Positions 41,690-51,131 of a stretch of 64,000 nt of DNA are shown one piece after another (the first letter of the stretch is position 1; the number at the start of each line of letters is the position of its first letter). The stretch comes from Dryocola sp032000125 (lineage in GTDB: Bacteria > Pseudomonadota > Gammaproteobacteria > Enterobacterales > Enterobacteriaceae). The stretch is taken from NCBI GenBank assembly GCA_032000125.1, contig DAMALH010000022.1:1-64000 (forward strand). Reading direction: 5' to 3'. The notes beneath the pieces are model-generated. The model saw only the letters and a program-made list of their open reading frames with translations. It was not told where the DNA came from and did no database searches. Made by a program: the position numbers and the translations under genes.

Positions 41690-43123
41690 ATGAAAAAACT
41701 GACTTTGCCAAAAGACTTTTTGTGGGGCGGCGCGGTTGCCGCGCATCAGGTAGAAGGCGGCTGGAATAAAGAAGGCAAAGGCCCAAGCATCTGCGACGTG
41801 CTGACCGGCGGCGCACACGGCGTGCCCCGCGAAATCACCCAGCACGTTGTTCCCGGCAAATATTACCCAAACCATGAAGCCATCGACTTCCACGGGCGTT
41901 ACAAAGAAGACATCAGGCTGTTCGCCGAAATGGGTTTCAGGTGTTTTCGTACCTCCATTGCCTGGACGCGTATTTTCCCTAAAGGCGACGAGCTGCAGCC
42001 AAATGAAGAAGGTCTGAAATTCTACGACGACATGTTCGACGAGCTGTTGAAATACAATATCGAGCCGGTCATCACCCTTTCCCACTTTGAGATGCCTCAC
42101 CATCTGGTCACGGAATACGGCGGCTGGACCAACCGTAAAGTCGTTGATTTCTTCGTTCGTTTTGCTGAAGTGGTATTTGAGCGCTACAAGGGCAAAGTGA
42201 AATACTGGATGACCTTTAACGAGATCAATAACCAGCGTAACTGGCGAGCGCCCCTGTTCGGCTACTGCTGCTCCGGCGTGGTTTACACCGAACACGACAA
42301 CCCGGAAGAAGTGATGTACCAGGTGCTGCATCACCAGTTCGTGGCCAGCGCCATGGCGGTGAAAATCGGCCACCGTATTAATCCGAAGATGCAAATCGGC
42401 TGCATGCTGGCGATGGTGCCGCTGTATCCGTACTCCTGCAAACCTGAAGATGTCATGTATGCCCAGGAATCTATGCGCGAGCGCTATGTCTTCACGGACG
42501 TGCAGCTACGAGGCTACTACCCGTCATACGTGCTGAACGAGTGGGAACGCCGCGAGTTCAATATCAAAATGGAAGCGGGCGATGAGCAAATCCTGCGGGA
42601 AGGCGTATGTGATTACCTCGGTTTCAGCTACTACATGACCAACGCGGTGAAAGCCGATGGCGGCACGGGCGACGCGCTGTCTGGTTTCCAGGGCAGCGTA
42701 CCAAACCCGCACGTTAAAGCCTCCGACTGGGGCTGGCAGATTGACCCGGTTGGCCTGCGCTATGCGCTGTGTGAGCTGTACGAACGTTACCAGAAGCCGC
42801 TGTTTATCGTTGAGAACGGCTTCGGCGCTTACGATAAGGTTGAAGAAGACGGTTCGGTGAATGACGATTACCGCATCGATTATTTAAAAGCGCACGTTAA
42901 AGAGATGATGAAAGCGGTCACTTATGACGGCGTCGATCTGATGGGCTACACCCCGTGGGGCTGCATCGACTGCGTTTCTTTCACTACCGGCCAGTACAGC
43001 AAACGCTACGGCTTTATCTATGTAAACAAGCACGACGACGGCACCGGCGATATGTCCCGCTCCCGTAAGAAAAGCTTTGGCTGGTACAAAGCCGTCATCG
43101 CCAGCAACGGCGAGAATCTGTAG
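41690..43123 (+). CDS. bglA: 6-phospho-beta-glucosidase BglA
   Basis: This 477-residue family GH1 enzyme splits phosphorylated beta-glucosides such as arbutin-6-P and salicin-6-P into glucose-6-phosphate and aglycone in the cytoplasm. The acid/base glutamate is in TFNEINNQ and the nucleophile in FIVENGFGAYD. The phospho-sugar site SRSRKKSFGWYK near the end marks a 6-phospho-glycosidase. It is nearly identical in layout to E. coli BglA. The ATG at 41690 (MKKLTLPKDFLWGGA) is chosen; the frame is open from 41582 without homology. There is no PTS permease next to it. Confidence 0.96.
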   Translation: MKKLTLPKDFLWGGAVAAHQVEGGWNKEGKGPSICDVLTGGAHGVPREITQHVVPGKYYPNHEAIDFHGRYKEDIRLFAEMGFRCFRTSIAWTRIFPKGDELQPNEEGLKFYDDMFDELLKYNIEPVITLSHFEMPHHLVTEYGGWTNRKVVDFFVRFAEVVFERYKGKVKYWMTFNEINNQRNWRAPLFGYCCSGVVYTEHDNPEEVMYQVLHHQFVASAMAVKIGHRINPKMQIGCMLAMVPLYPYSCKPEDVMYAQESMRERYVFTDVQLRGYYPSYVLNEWERREFNIKMEAGDEQILREGVCDYLGFSYYMTNAVKADGGTGDALSGFQGSVPNPHVKASDWGWQIDPVGLRYALCELYERYQKPLFIVENGFGAYDKVEEDGSVNDDYRIDYLKAHVKEMMKAVTYDGVDLMGYTPWGCIDCVSFTTGQYSKRYGFIYVNKHDDGTGDMSRSRKKSFGWYKAVIASNGENL

Positions 43124-43130
43124 TAAAGAC

Positions 43131-43158
43131 AAAACACCGGCCATCGAGCCGGTGTTTT
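43131..43158. terminator. Bidirectional terminator between bglA and the sensor kinase gene
   Basis: AAAACACCGGC (43131-43141) pairs with GCCGGTGTTTT (43148-43158) around a 6-nt loop. The A and T tracts flank the stem, so it can stop transcription from both convergent genes. Confidence 0.9.
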
Positions 43159-43162
43159 ATGC

Positions 43163-44629
43163 TTAAACGGGTAGCGCAAAGCGGAAACAGGCGCCGTTGT
43201 CAGGCTTTTCTACAAGCGTAATGTCGCTGCCGTGAAGCTGCAGCATCTGGCGCACAATCATCAGCCCCAGACCGCCTCCCCGCAGCCGCGACTGGCTTGC
43301 GATAGAGGGGCGAACAAACAGCCCATCTTTTAGCTCCTGCGCAATGCCTGGTCCGTTATCGCTTACCTGCACCAGCACTTTCCCCCCCTCTTTCCACAAA
43401 CGCACGGCGATGCTGCCGCCTTCCGGCGCATGGCGTATCGCGTTATCCAGCAGGTTGGTCAGCACGCGTTCGATCATCGCCAGATCGGCATCTATCAGCG
43501 GCAAATCAGGCTGAATGTCGGCCAGCATTTGCTGCCGCCGGGTCTGCGCCGCCAGTTCAAACTTCTGGAACACATCCTGTAAAAGCTCGCCCAAAGAAAA
43601 ATGTTCTTTTTGCGGTTTCACCACGCCGTACTCCAGGCGCGCCAGCTCAAACAGCGACTGCGCAAGCGCCCCGACTTTCTGACTTTGCCCAAGGGCAATG
43701 TCCAGATAGCGTTTTTTATCCGCTTCAGAAAGCGTTGCCGACATCACCGATAAACTTTCCAGATAGCCATGCAGGGAAGTGAGCGGCGTCCGTAAGTCAT
43801 GGGAGATATTGGCGATAAACTCCCGGCGCAGCTGATCCTGTTGCGATAAACGATGCCACTGTTCGGCAATGCGCCGTGCCATGGTGATAACGCCCATGCG
43901 CAGAAGCCCAATCTCGTCGTTGCTCTTTTCCTGATGCAGCGGCAGCGCGGCCATCGCCCGCATCTCTTCCATGCCGCCGGTTTCCAGCGCATGAACCTGG
44001 CGAGAAAGATCGCGCAGCGGACGCGTTATCCAGCGGAATGCCAGCCCGCCCACAATCAGCCCCAGCAGGGCTACCAGGCTGATGGACAGCAGAACAATTT
44101 TCAGCAGGCCGGTAAACTGCGCGTCGCTATTTAACGCGCTGTAATACTCACCCAGCAAAATAACGTACAGATAGCCTTTGACCTGCCCGTTCTGGCGCAT
44201 CGGCGCCACGCTAAAAACCTTCCGGCCGTCAAGGCTGCGGGGATCGTCGCCGTAGATCGGATACTGGCGGGTGCTTAAGGCCGTTTGTATCGGCCGTAAA
44301 TCGACGCGCTCGCGCTTGAGATGCCCGGCAGGCGCGCCGTCGCCAACGATATTTCCCTGGCTATCCAGCAGATAAACTTCAACGCTTGGGTTTACCGCCA
44401 TCAGACTCTCGAACAGCGTACGCACGGATGCCTTATTGAGCCCATCCTGGCCGAGCAGCGGGTAGCTCTGGTTAATGTGCTGCGCCAGGTCGCCTGAAAG
44501 CTGCTGAATGACCGCCTGGCTGTACTGCGTGCTGGTGCGCACCTGTAACCAGCCCAGCAGCGCGCACGATGTCAGGAGCAAAAGCGCAAATATCAGCGTC
44601 AGACGCTGTGAAAGGGTGAAAGTTCGCAT
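43163..44629 (-). CDS. Membrane sensor histidine kinase of an OmpR-type two-component system
   Basis: The 488-residue kinase has an N-terminal membrane helix (LTLIFALLLLTSCALLGWLQV), a periplasmic sensor of about 130 residues, a second helix (IVLLSISLVALLGLIVGGLAF) and a HAMP domain. HisKA follows with phospho-His in FIANISHDLRTPLTSLHGY, then a HATPase domain with NLLDNAIRHAPEGG, VSDNGPGI and GGGLGLMIV. It resembles BaeS/CpxA-type kinases. Its start lies 3 bases after the regulator stop. The signal is unknown; the divergent MXKDX-repeat gene is the only nearby target candidate. Confidence 0.9.
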   Translation of the reverse strand: MRTFTLSQRLTLIFALLLLTSCALLGWLQVRTSTQYSQAVIQQLSGDLAQHINQSYPLLGQDGLNKASVRTLFESLMAVNPSVEVYLLDSQGNIVGDGAPAGHLKRERVDLRPIQTALSTRQYPIYGDDPRSLDGRKVFSVAPMRQNGQVKGYLYVILLGEYYSALNSDAQFTGLLKIVLLSISLVALLGLIVGGLAFRWITRPLRDLSRQVHALETGGMEEMRAMAALPLHQEKSNDEIGLLRMGVITMARRIAEQWHRLSQQDQLRREFIANISHDLRTPLTSLHGYLESLSVMSATLSEADKKRYLDIALGQSQKVGALAQSLFELARLEYGVVKPQKEHFSLGELLQDVFQKFELAAQTRRQQMLADIQPDLPLIDADLAMIERVLTNLLDNAIRHAPEGGSIAVRLWKEGGKVLVQVSDNGPGIAQELKDGLFVRPSIASQSRLRGGGLGLMIVRQMLQLHGSDITLVEKPDNGACFRFALPV

Positions 44630-44632
44630 GGT

Positions 44633-45346
44633 TTACTCGCGCGGCTGTGCGGTGAATTTGTAGCCTTTTCCCCAGACGGTACGAATAAAATTCGGCTCCG
44701 CAGGGTTGTCTTCTATCTTGATTCGCAGACGATTGATATGCGTATTGACCGTGTGTTCGTAACCTTCGTGTTCATATCCCCACACCTGATTAAGCAGGTT
44801 GAGGCGGGAGAAAACTTTGTCCGGATTTCTGGCAAAAAAATAAAGAAGATCGAACTCGCGAGGGGTCAGTTCAACCGACAGGTGGTTAAGCTGCACGTCC
44901 CGCGCCAGCGGATCGATGGTGAGCGCGCCGAAGGTAAGCGTGCCCGCATCAAGACGCAAATTTTGGCTCATGGCTTCCTGACGGCGAAACAGCGCCTTAA
45001 CACGCGCCACCAGCTCCAGCATGGAGAAGGGCTTAGCAAGATAGTCGTCCGCGCCAAGCTCAAGGCCAAGCACCCTGTGCGTTTCGCTGGAGCGGGCGCT
45101 AATGATGATGATTGGCGTATAGCGCGTCATGGTTCTGGCGTAGCGGCAGATTTCCAGCCCGTCCACGCCGGGCAGCATCAGGTCCAGGATTAACGCATCC
45201 CAGCCTCCCTGTTTAAGCTTTTCCAGACCGATATTACCGTCTGCGGCATGGGTTATCTCAAAACCCTCTTCCCGCAGATGCAATTGCAAAAGCTCAGCAA
45301 TGTTCTCATCGTCTTCGACGATAAGCAGCTTTTTACCCTGATTCAC
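44633..45346 (-). CDS. OmpR/PhoB-family response regulator
   Basis: The 237-residue regulator has a receiver domain with VEDDENIAE, phospho-Asp in ALILDLMLPG and Lys in DDYLAKPFSM. A winged helix-turn-helix domain follows (about 140-235), with LTPREFDLLYFFARNPDKVFSR and HINRLRIKIE. It is the first gene of a two-gene operon with the sensor kinase. About 210 bases separate it from the divergent small MXKDX-repeat gene, a space that could hold its own operator. I do not match it to a named E. coli pair. Confidence 0.92.
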   Translation of the reverse strand: MNQGKKLLIVEDDENIAELLQLHLREEGFEITHAADGNIGLEKLKQGGWDALILDLMLPGVDGLEICRYARTMTRYTPIIIISARSSETHRVLGLELGADDYLAKPFSMLELVARVKALFRRQEAMSQNLRLDAGTLTFGALTIDPLARDVQLNHLSVELTPREFDLLYFFARNPDKVFSRLNLLNQVWGYEHEGYEHTVNTHINRLRIKIEDNPAEPNFIRTVWGKGYKFTAQPRE

Positions 45347-45556
45347 TTCTTAAACTCCCGCAGGCGCCACATAGTGAAAGTCTACACAACAAGCGCGCGG
45401 AAAGTTGTCACATTTTATTTAACTTTGCGTGAGGCATTGGGGAATAAATCTGGCCAATACTGGCCTTATTGAATCATCAGGAAGCAGCGCGACGAAGCCT
45501 GTATTGCCTGTCTTTCCGGCCGTTAACTTTTCCTCACCCAACAAAAGGTAAATACC

Positions 45557-45799
45557 ATGAAAAATCTCTACGCTATTTTTATGTGTGCCGTGCTGGCCCT
45601 GGGAATGGCGGGTGCAAATGCCGCCGACACCATGAACAAAGATAATATGTCGAAAGACAAAATGGGTATGACCCACGACTGCAATAAAGACGGAATGAAA
45701 AAAGATTGTATGAAGAAGGATGCCATGCCGAAGCAGGACATGGATAAAGGGAGTATGTCGAAAGATTCCATGTCTAAAGATAGTATGCAGAAAAACTAA
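45557..45799 (+). CDS. Small periplasmic pentapeptide MXKDX-repeat protein
   Basis: The 80-residue precursor has a signal peptide (MKNLYAIFMCAVLALGMAGANA, cleavage before ADT). The mature part of about 58 residues is made almost wholly of MxKDx pentapeptides (MNKDN, MSKDK, MKKDC, MKKDA, MSKDS, MSKDS) plus two cysteines and one histidine. A family of such proteins exists but has no known function to me. The dense Met/Lys/Asp pattern could bind metal ions or act as an extended charged polymer. AAAGG precedes the ATG. It is transcribed away from the two-component genes and may be regulated by them. Confidence 0.75.
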   Translation: MKNLYAIFMCAVLALGMAGANAADTMNKDNMSKDKMGMTHDCNKDGMKKDCMKKDAMPKQDMDKGSMSKDSMSKDSMQKN

Positions 45800-45857
45800 T
45801 ATCACAGCAGCCTGAACAACGCTCCGGCTGTTCTGCCGGCATTATCCAGGCTGTTGC

Positions 45858-46601
45858 TTATTTCCCGCCGGCCAAATCGATAAAGCTGCCGGTCACGTAG
45901 GAAGCTTTCTGGCTGAGCAGCCAGACAATGGCCTCGGCAACCTCTTCCGGCTGTCCGCCGCGCTGCATCGGCAGGGAAAACTTCACGCGGTCAACCCGTC
46001 CGGCTTCGCCGCCCGATGCGTGCATGTCCGTATAAATAAATCCAGGGCGCACGCCGTTAACGCGAATACCCTGCGCCGCCATCTCCAGGGCAAGCCCGGT
46101 GGTCAGCGTGTCTACCGCCCCCTTTGAGGCCGCGTAATCAACGTATTCACCCGGCGCGCCCAGGCGTGCCGCGGCGGAAGAAACGTTAACGATTGAACCG
46201 CCTTCCCCGCCGTGGCGGTAAGCCATGCGCTTTACCGCTTCACGACAGCAAAGAAAATAACCGGTAACGTTGGTTGCCAGCACACGGTTGATGCGCTCAG
46301 CCGTTAAGTTTTCGATAGTGGATTGCTGGAAGAGAATGCCCGCGTTATTGACCAGCGCGTTAAGCGGGCCAAAAGCGTTGTCGATTTCCGCAAACATCGC
46401 CTGTACCTGCAGTTCATCGGCGATATCCGCTTTAATAGCCAGCGCTTCGCCGCCCGCGCTACGAATAGTATTCACCACCTCATCGGCAGCCTGTTTGTTG
46501 CGCAGGTAGTTAATCACAACGTTATATCCCTGCTGCGCAAGCAGGATTGCCGTCGCTTTACCAATGCCGCGGCTGCCGCCGGTGACCAGTGCTGTTGCCA
46601 T
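45858..46601 (-). CDS. ygfF: Short-chain dehydrogenase/reductase YgfF
   Basis: The 247-residue classical SDR has the cofactor loop TGGSRGIGKATA, NNAGILFQ, catalytic Ser in VNVSSAAARLG, the YxxxK pair in YVDYAASKGAVD, and VRPGFIYTDM. Arginine after the first strand segment (NYLRNK) fits NADP(H). Length equals E. coli YgfF. The start is set at the ATG 46601 behind GGGAG. The substrate is unknown (a sugar dehydrogenase-like activity has been guessed for the family). It follows gcvP in the same direction behind a terminator-like hairpin. Confidence 0.92.
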   Translation of the reverse strand: MATALVTGGSRGIGKATAILLAQQGYNVVINYLRNKQAADEVVNTIRSAGGEALAIKADIADELQVQAMFAEIDNAFGPLNALVNNAGILFQQSTIENLTAERINRVLATNVTGYFLCCREAVKRMAYRHGGEGGSIVNVSSAAARLGAPGEYVDYAASKGAVDTLTTGLALEMAAQGIRVNGVRPGFIYTDMHASGGEAGRVDRVKFSLPMQRGGQPEEVAEAIVWLLSQKASYVTGSFIDLAGGK

Positions 46602-46633
46602 TGTTTCTCCCTTTCCCCGAATCCCCGAATAAA

Positions 46634-46658
46634 GCAAAGGGCACCGAAGCGCCCTTGC
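46634..46658 (-). terminator. Terminator-like hairpin after gcvP
   Basis: On the minus strand GCAAGGGC pairs with GCCCTTTGC (one bulge) around about 8 bases and is followed by TTTATTC. It lies between the gcvP stop and the ygfF start and probably ends gcvTHP transcription. Confidence 0.65.
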
Positions 46659-46673
46659 TACTACATGTCAGTA

Positions 46674-49547
46674 TTACTGATATTCGCTCATCGGCACACA
46701 GGAACAAAACAGATTTCGATCGCCGTACACATCGTCCAGACGCTTAACGGTTGGCCAGTATTTGTTGCTGTGGCCCGTCGGGAAGACGGCCAGCTCGCGG
46801 CTGTATGGATGCGTCCATTCAGAGACGATTTCATCCTGAGTATGCGGCGCGTTCACCAGCGGGTTGTCTTCCAGCGGCCACTCGCCACGCGCTACGCGGT
46901 CGATTTCGGTTCGGATGGTTAACATCGCGTCGATAAAACGGTCCAGCTCCAGCTTGCTTTCAGACTCCGTTGGCTCAACCATCAGCGTGCCCGCAACCGG
47001 GAAGGACATGGTTGGCGCATGGAAGCCGAAGTCAATCAGCCGCTTAGCGATGTCCAGCTCGCTGATACCGGTTTCTTCTTTCAGCGGACGAATGTCGAGA
47101 ATGCATTCGTGCGCCACGCGGCCGTTCGCGCCGGTATACAGCACCGGGAAGGCTGACTGCAGGCGGTTTGCGATGTAGTTCGCGTTCAGAATCGCCACCT
47201 GGCTTGCTTTCTTCAGGCCTTCGGCGCCCATCATGCGGATATACATCCAGCTAATTGGCAAAATTGAGGCGCTGCCGAACGGTGCGGCGGAAACCGCGCC
47301 CTGCTGGGTCAGCATCTCTTCAATTTGCACCACGCTGTGGCCCGGTACAAACGGCGCCAGATGGGCTTTCACGCCGATTGGCCCCATGCCCGGACCGCCG
47401 CCGCCGTGTGGAATGCAGAAGGTTTTATGCAGGTTGAGGTGCGAAACGTCCGCGCCGATAAAGCCCGGTGAAGTAATGCCTACCTGGGCGTTCATGTTCG
47501 CGCCGTCCAGGTAAACCTGGCCGCCGTATTGGTGAACAATCTGACAAACTTCGCGGATAGTTTCTTCGTAAACGCCGTGGGTGGACGGGTAAGTCACCAT
47601 GATGCAGGAAAGCGCGGCGCCCGCCTGTTCTGCCTTCGCGCGCAGATCCTGAAGATCGATATTGCCCTGCTTATCGCAAGCGACAACGATAACTTCCATG
47701 CCCGCCATTTGTGCAGAGGCCGGGTTGGTGCCGTGTGCCGAGCTTGGGATCAGACAGATATTGCGCCCGGCTTCGTTGCGGCTTTCGTGGTAGCGGCGAA
47801 TCGCCAGCAGGCCTGCATATTCGCCCTGTGCGCCGGAGTTTGGCTGCATGCAAAGCGCGTCGTAACCGGTGAGCTTCACCAGCCAGTCAGATAGCTGGGC
47901 AATCATCTGGTGGTAGCCTTCCGCCTGGTTTGCCGGGCAGAACGGATGCAGTTCGGCAAATTCTGGCCAGGTGATGGGGATCATTTCCGCCGCGGCGTTA
48001 AGCTTCATGGTGCAGGAACCAAGCGGGATCATCGCCTGGTTGAGCGCCAGATCTTTGCGCTCCAGGGAGTGCATGTAGCGCATCATCTCGGTTTCGCTGT
48101 GGTAGCGATTAAAGACCGGATGCGTCAGAATTTCGTCTTCGCGCAGCATGGACGCAGGAATTGAGAGGCTATCGCCAGCCACGTCCCGATCCAGCTTGTC
48201 GATATCCAGCCCGTGGTCATCGCCCAGCAGAACGGTGAACAGCGCCTGCACGTCTTCGCGAGTGGTCGCTTCGTCAAGCGTGATGCCTACCGCGCCCAGA
48301 ATGTCGCTGCGCAGGTTGATTTCGTTTGCTTCGGCACGCGCCAGAACCGAAGCTTTATCTGCCACTTCCACGCAAAGCGTGTCGAACCAATGTTTGTGGC
48401 GCAGCGCCAGGCCTTGCTTTTGCAGGCCTGCGGCAAGAATATCGGTCAGGCGATGAATGCGGCCCGCAATGCGCTTCAGCCCGGCCGGGCCGTGGAAGAC
48501 CGCGTACAGGCTGGCGATATTGGCAAGCAGCACCTGAGAAGTACAGATGTTGGAGTTCGCCTTTTCGCGGCGGATATGCTGCTCGCGCGTCTGCATTGCC
48601 ATGCGCAACGCGGTGCGGCCAGAAGCGTCGCGTGAAACGCCGATAATCCGGCCCGGCATAGAGCGTTTAAATTCGTCGCGTGCGGCGAAGAATGCCGCAT
48701 GCGGGCCGCCATAGCCCATCGGCACGCCAAAGCGCTGTGCGGAACCGAAGACGATATCAGCCCCCTGTTTACCCGGCGCCGTCAGCAATACCAGCGACAT
48801 AAAGTCCGCGGCAACGCTTACCACGATTTTGCGCTGTTTTAATTCTTCGATAAGCGCGCTGTAATCGTGCACTTCACCCGTTGTGCCAACCTGTTGCAGC
48901 AGCACCCCGAAGACGTCCTGATGATCCAGCACCTTAGCGGCCTCATCGACAATCACGTCAAAACCGAAGGTTTCAGCACGGGTACGAACCACGTCCAGCG
49001 TCTGTGGATGGATGTCAGCCGCCACGAAGAAACGGTTCGCGTTTTTCAGTTTACTTACGCGCTTAGCCATCGCCATTGCCTCTGCGGCAGCGGTTGCTTC
49101 ATCGAGCAGCGAGGCGGAGGCGATATCCAGGCCGGTCAGATCCAGCGTTACCTGCTGGAAGTTAAGCAGCGCTTCGAGACGCCCCTGAGACACTTCCGGC
49201 TGATAAGGCGTATACGCGGTGTACCAGCCTGGGTTTTCCAGCATGTTACGCAGAATCACCGGCGGCGTTTGCACCGCGGTGTAACCCATCCCAATGTAGG
49301 TTTTAAAGCGTTTATTACGGCTGGCAATGGCTTTTAATTCCGCCAGCGCGGCAAACTCAGTTGCCGCTTCGCCCACCTGCGGCGGCTGGGCGAGCTGGAT
49401 ATCCGCTGGCACAATCGTGGAAATCAGTTCAGTTAAAGAACCCGCTCCCACAGCCTCCAGCATTTCTTGCTGCTGCCGGGCGGAGGGGCCAATGTGGCGG
49501 TCAATAAACGCTTCGTGGTTCTCAAGGCTACGTAAGGACTGGGTCAT
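46674..49547 (-). CDS. gcvP: Glycine dehydrogenase (decarboxylating), P-protein
   Basis: The 957-residue PLP enzyme, same length as E. coli GcvP, decarboxylates glycine and passes the aminomethyl group to lipoyl-GcvH. The two homologous halves of the P-protein are fused. The PLP lysine lies in SHLNLHKTFCIPHGGGGPGMGP in the second half, and the loop around HPFCPANQAEGY is present. It is the last gene of gcvT-gcvH-gcvP, which supplies one-carbon units to tetrahydrofolate. The gap to gcvH is 74 bases. Confidence 0.98.
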   Translation of the reverse strand: MTQSLRSLENHEAFIDRHIGPSARQQQEMLEAVGAGSLTELISTIVPADIQLAQPPQVGEAATEFAALAELKAIASRNKRFKTYIGMGYTAVQTPPVILRNMLENPGWYTAYTPYQPEVSQGRLEALLNFQQVTLDLTGLDIASASLLDEATAAAEAMAMAKRVSKLKNANRFFVAADIHPQTLDVVRTRAETFGFDVIVDEAAKVLDHQDVFGVLLQQVGTTGEVHDYSALIEELKQRKIVVSVAADFMSLVLLTAPGKQGADIVFGSAQRFGVPMGYGGPHAAFFAARDEFKRSMPGRIIGVSRDASGRTALRMAMQTREQHIRREKANSNICTSQVLLANIASLYAVFHGPAGLKRIAGRIHRLTDILAAGLQKQGLALRHKHWFDTLCVEVADKASVLARAEANEINLRSDILGAVGITLDEATTREDVQALFTVLLGDDHGLDIDKLDRDVAGDSLSIPASMLREDEILTHPVFNRYHSETEMMRYMHSLERKDLALNQAMIPLGSCTMKLNAAAEMIPITWPEFAELHPFCPANQAEGYHQMIAQLSDWLVKLTGYDALCMQPNSGAQGEYAGLLAIRRYHESRNEAGRNICLIPSSAHGTNPASAQMAGMEVIVVACDKQGNIDLQDLRAKAEQAGAALSCIMVTYPSTHGVYEETIREVCQIVHQYGGQVYLDGANMNAQVGITSPGFIGADVSHLNLHKTFCIPHGGGGPGMGPIGVKAHLAPFVPGHSVVQIEEMLTQQGAVSAAPFGSASILPISWMYIRMMGAEGLKKASQVAILNANYIANRLQSAFPVLYTGANGRVAHECILDIRPLKEETGISELDIAKRLIDFGFHAPTMSFPVAGTLMVEPTESESKLELDRFIDAMLTIRTEIDRVARGEWPLEDNPLVNAPHTQDEIVSEWTHPYSRELAVFPTGHSNKYWPTVKRLDDVYGDRNLFCSCVPMSEYQ

Positions 49548-49621
49548 GAGCGGTGATTCCTGAAAAACATGCAGAACTTTAGCGGTGGGCGGGTGCAGAG
49601 CGTCACCCGCCAGATAGCGTA

Positions 49622-50011
49622 TTACTCGTTTTCTACCAGGGCTTCATACGCGGCGGCGTCCAGCAGGGCGTCTAACTCTGACTCGTCGCTGGCTTTGATT
49701 TTAAAGATCCAGCCGCCGGCGTATGGCTCGCTGTTTACCAGCTCCGGCGCGCCTTCGAGCTCGCTGTTCACGGCAACGATCTCGCCGCCGATCGGCGCAT
49801 AGATATCGGATGCGGCCTTCACCGATTCCGCAACGGCGCAGTCGTCGCCGGCGCTAACGGTAGCGCCCACTTCTGGCAGGTCCACAAATACCATGTCACC
49901 GAGCAGCTCCTGCGCATGTTCGGTAATGCCTACGGTCCAGGAGCCATCCGCTTCTTTACGCAGCCACTCATGTTCTTTGCTGTATTTCAGGTCATTAGGC
50001 ACATTGCTCAT
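49622..50011 (-). CDS. gcvH: Glycine cleavage system H-protein
   Basis: The 129-residue lipoyl carrier has the lipoylation lysine K65 in VAESVKAASDIYAPIGG and the conserved C-terminal GWIFKIKASD. It shuttles the aminomethyl group between the P, T and L proteins. Start SNVPNDLKYSKEHEW matches E. coli. It lies 22 bases after gcvT in the gcvTHP operon. Confidence 0.98.
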   Translation of the reverse strand: MSNVPNDLKYSKEHEWLRKEADGSWTVGITEHAQELLGDMVFVDLPEVGATVSAGDDCAVAESVKAASDIYAPIGGEIVAVNSELEGAPELVNSEPYAGGWIFKIKASDESELDALLDAAAYEALVENE

Positions 50012-50033
50012 TGTTCTTTTCCTCTATCGAAAT

Positions 50034-51131
50034 TTACTGTGCGACGGGCTTACCGGCGCGAACAAAAACGGGTTTAGTTACTTTTACCGGCATTTCACGG
50101 TTGCGGATCTGCACAATGGCGGTGTCGCCGATGCCTGCCGGTACGCGCGCCAGAGCAATGCTGTAGCCAAGCGTTGGCGAGAAGGTGCCGCTGGTGATAA
50201 TCCCTTCGCAGACGTTGCCTGAATGGTCGGTGAAACGCACGGGCAGTTCGTTACGCAATACGCCTTTCTCGGTCATAACCAGGCCGACGAGCTTCTCGGT
50301 GCCTTTTGCTCGCTGTGCTTCAAGCGCTTCGCGGCCGATAAAATCGCGGTCGGCAGGCTCCCATGCCACGGTCCAGCCCATGTTTGCCGCCAGCGGAGAA
50401 ACGCCCTCGTCCATCTCCTGGCCGTAGAGGTTCATGCCCGCTTCCAGGCGCAGGGTGTCGCGCGCGCCGAGGCCGCAAGGCTTAACGCCGGCCTCAACAA
50501 GCTGCGTCCAGAATTCCGCGGCCTTCTCGTTTGGCATGGCGATTTCATAGCCCGCTTCGCCGGTATAGCCGGTAGTGGCGATAAACAAATCTCCCGCCTG
50601 CACGCCAAAGAATGGCTTCATACCCGCTACCGCGTTGCGCTGTTCTTCGGTAAAGAGTTCGGCGGTTTTTGCCTGGGCGCCAGGCCCCTGCACGGCAATC
50701 AGCGCAAGGTCGTCCCGCACGGTGACTTCAACGGCGAACGGTTCCGCGTGCTGATTTATCCACTCAAGGTCTTTTTCACGGGTGGCGGAGTTAACCACCA
50801 GGCGGAAATAGTCTTCGGTTAAGAAATAGATAATAAGGTCGTCGATAACGCCGCCGGACGCGTTCAGCATGCCGGTGTAAAGGGCCTTGCCCGGCTGGGT
50901 TAGTTTGGCAACGTCGTTGGCTACCAGGTAGCGCAGAAATTCACGGGTACGGCTGCCGTGTAAATCAACGATGGTCATGTGGGAAACATCGAACATGCCC
51001 GCATCGGTACGTACCGCGTGGTGTTCGTCAATCTGCGAGCCGTAGTGCAGCGGCATCATCCAGCCATGGAAATCGACCATGCGCGCGCCGCAGAGATTAT
51101 GTTGTTCAAACAAAGGGGTCTGTTGAGCCAT
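50034..51131 (-). CDS. gcvT: Aminomethyltransferase, glycine cleavage T-protein
   Basis: This 365-residue enzyme moves the methylene group from lipoyl-GcvH to tetrahydrofolate and releases ammonia. It contains VDFHGWMMPLHYGSQIDEHHAVRTDAGMFDVSHM near the N terminus, TGYTGEAGYEI and GLGARDTLRLEAGMNLYG, the standard T-protein folate-site segments. The ATG at 51131 behind AGAGGAAAAG is the real start; the frame is open to 51290 but that part has no homology. First gene of gcvTHP. Confidence 0.97.
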   Translation of the reverse strand: MAQQTPLFEQHNLCGARMVDFHGWMMPLHYGSQIDEHHAVRTDAGMFDVSHMTIVDLHGSRTREFLRYLVANDVAKLTQPGKALYTGMLNASGGVIDDLIIYFLTEDYFRLVVNSATREKDLEWINQHAEPFAVEVTVRDDLALIAVQGPGAQAKTAELFTEEQRNAVAGMKPFFGVQAGDLFIATTGYTGEAGYEIAMPNEKAAEFWTQLVEAGVKPCGLGARDTLRLEAGMNLYGQEMDEGVSPLAANMGWTVAWEPADRDFIGREALEAQRAKGTEKLVGLVMTEKGVLRNELPVRFTDHSGNVCEGIITSGTFSPTLGYSIALARVPAGIGDTAIVQIRNREMPVKVTKPVFVRAGKPVAQ

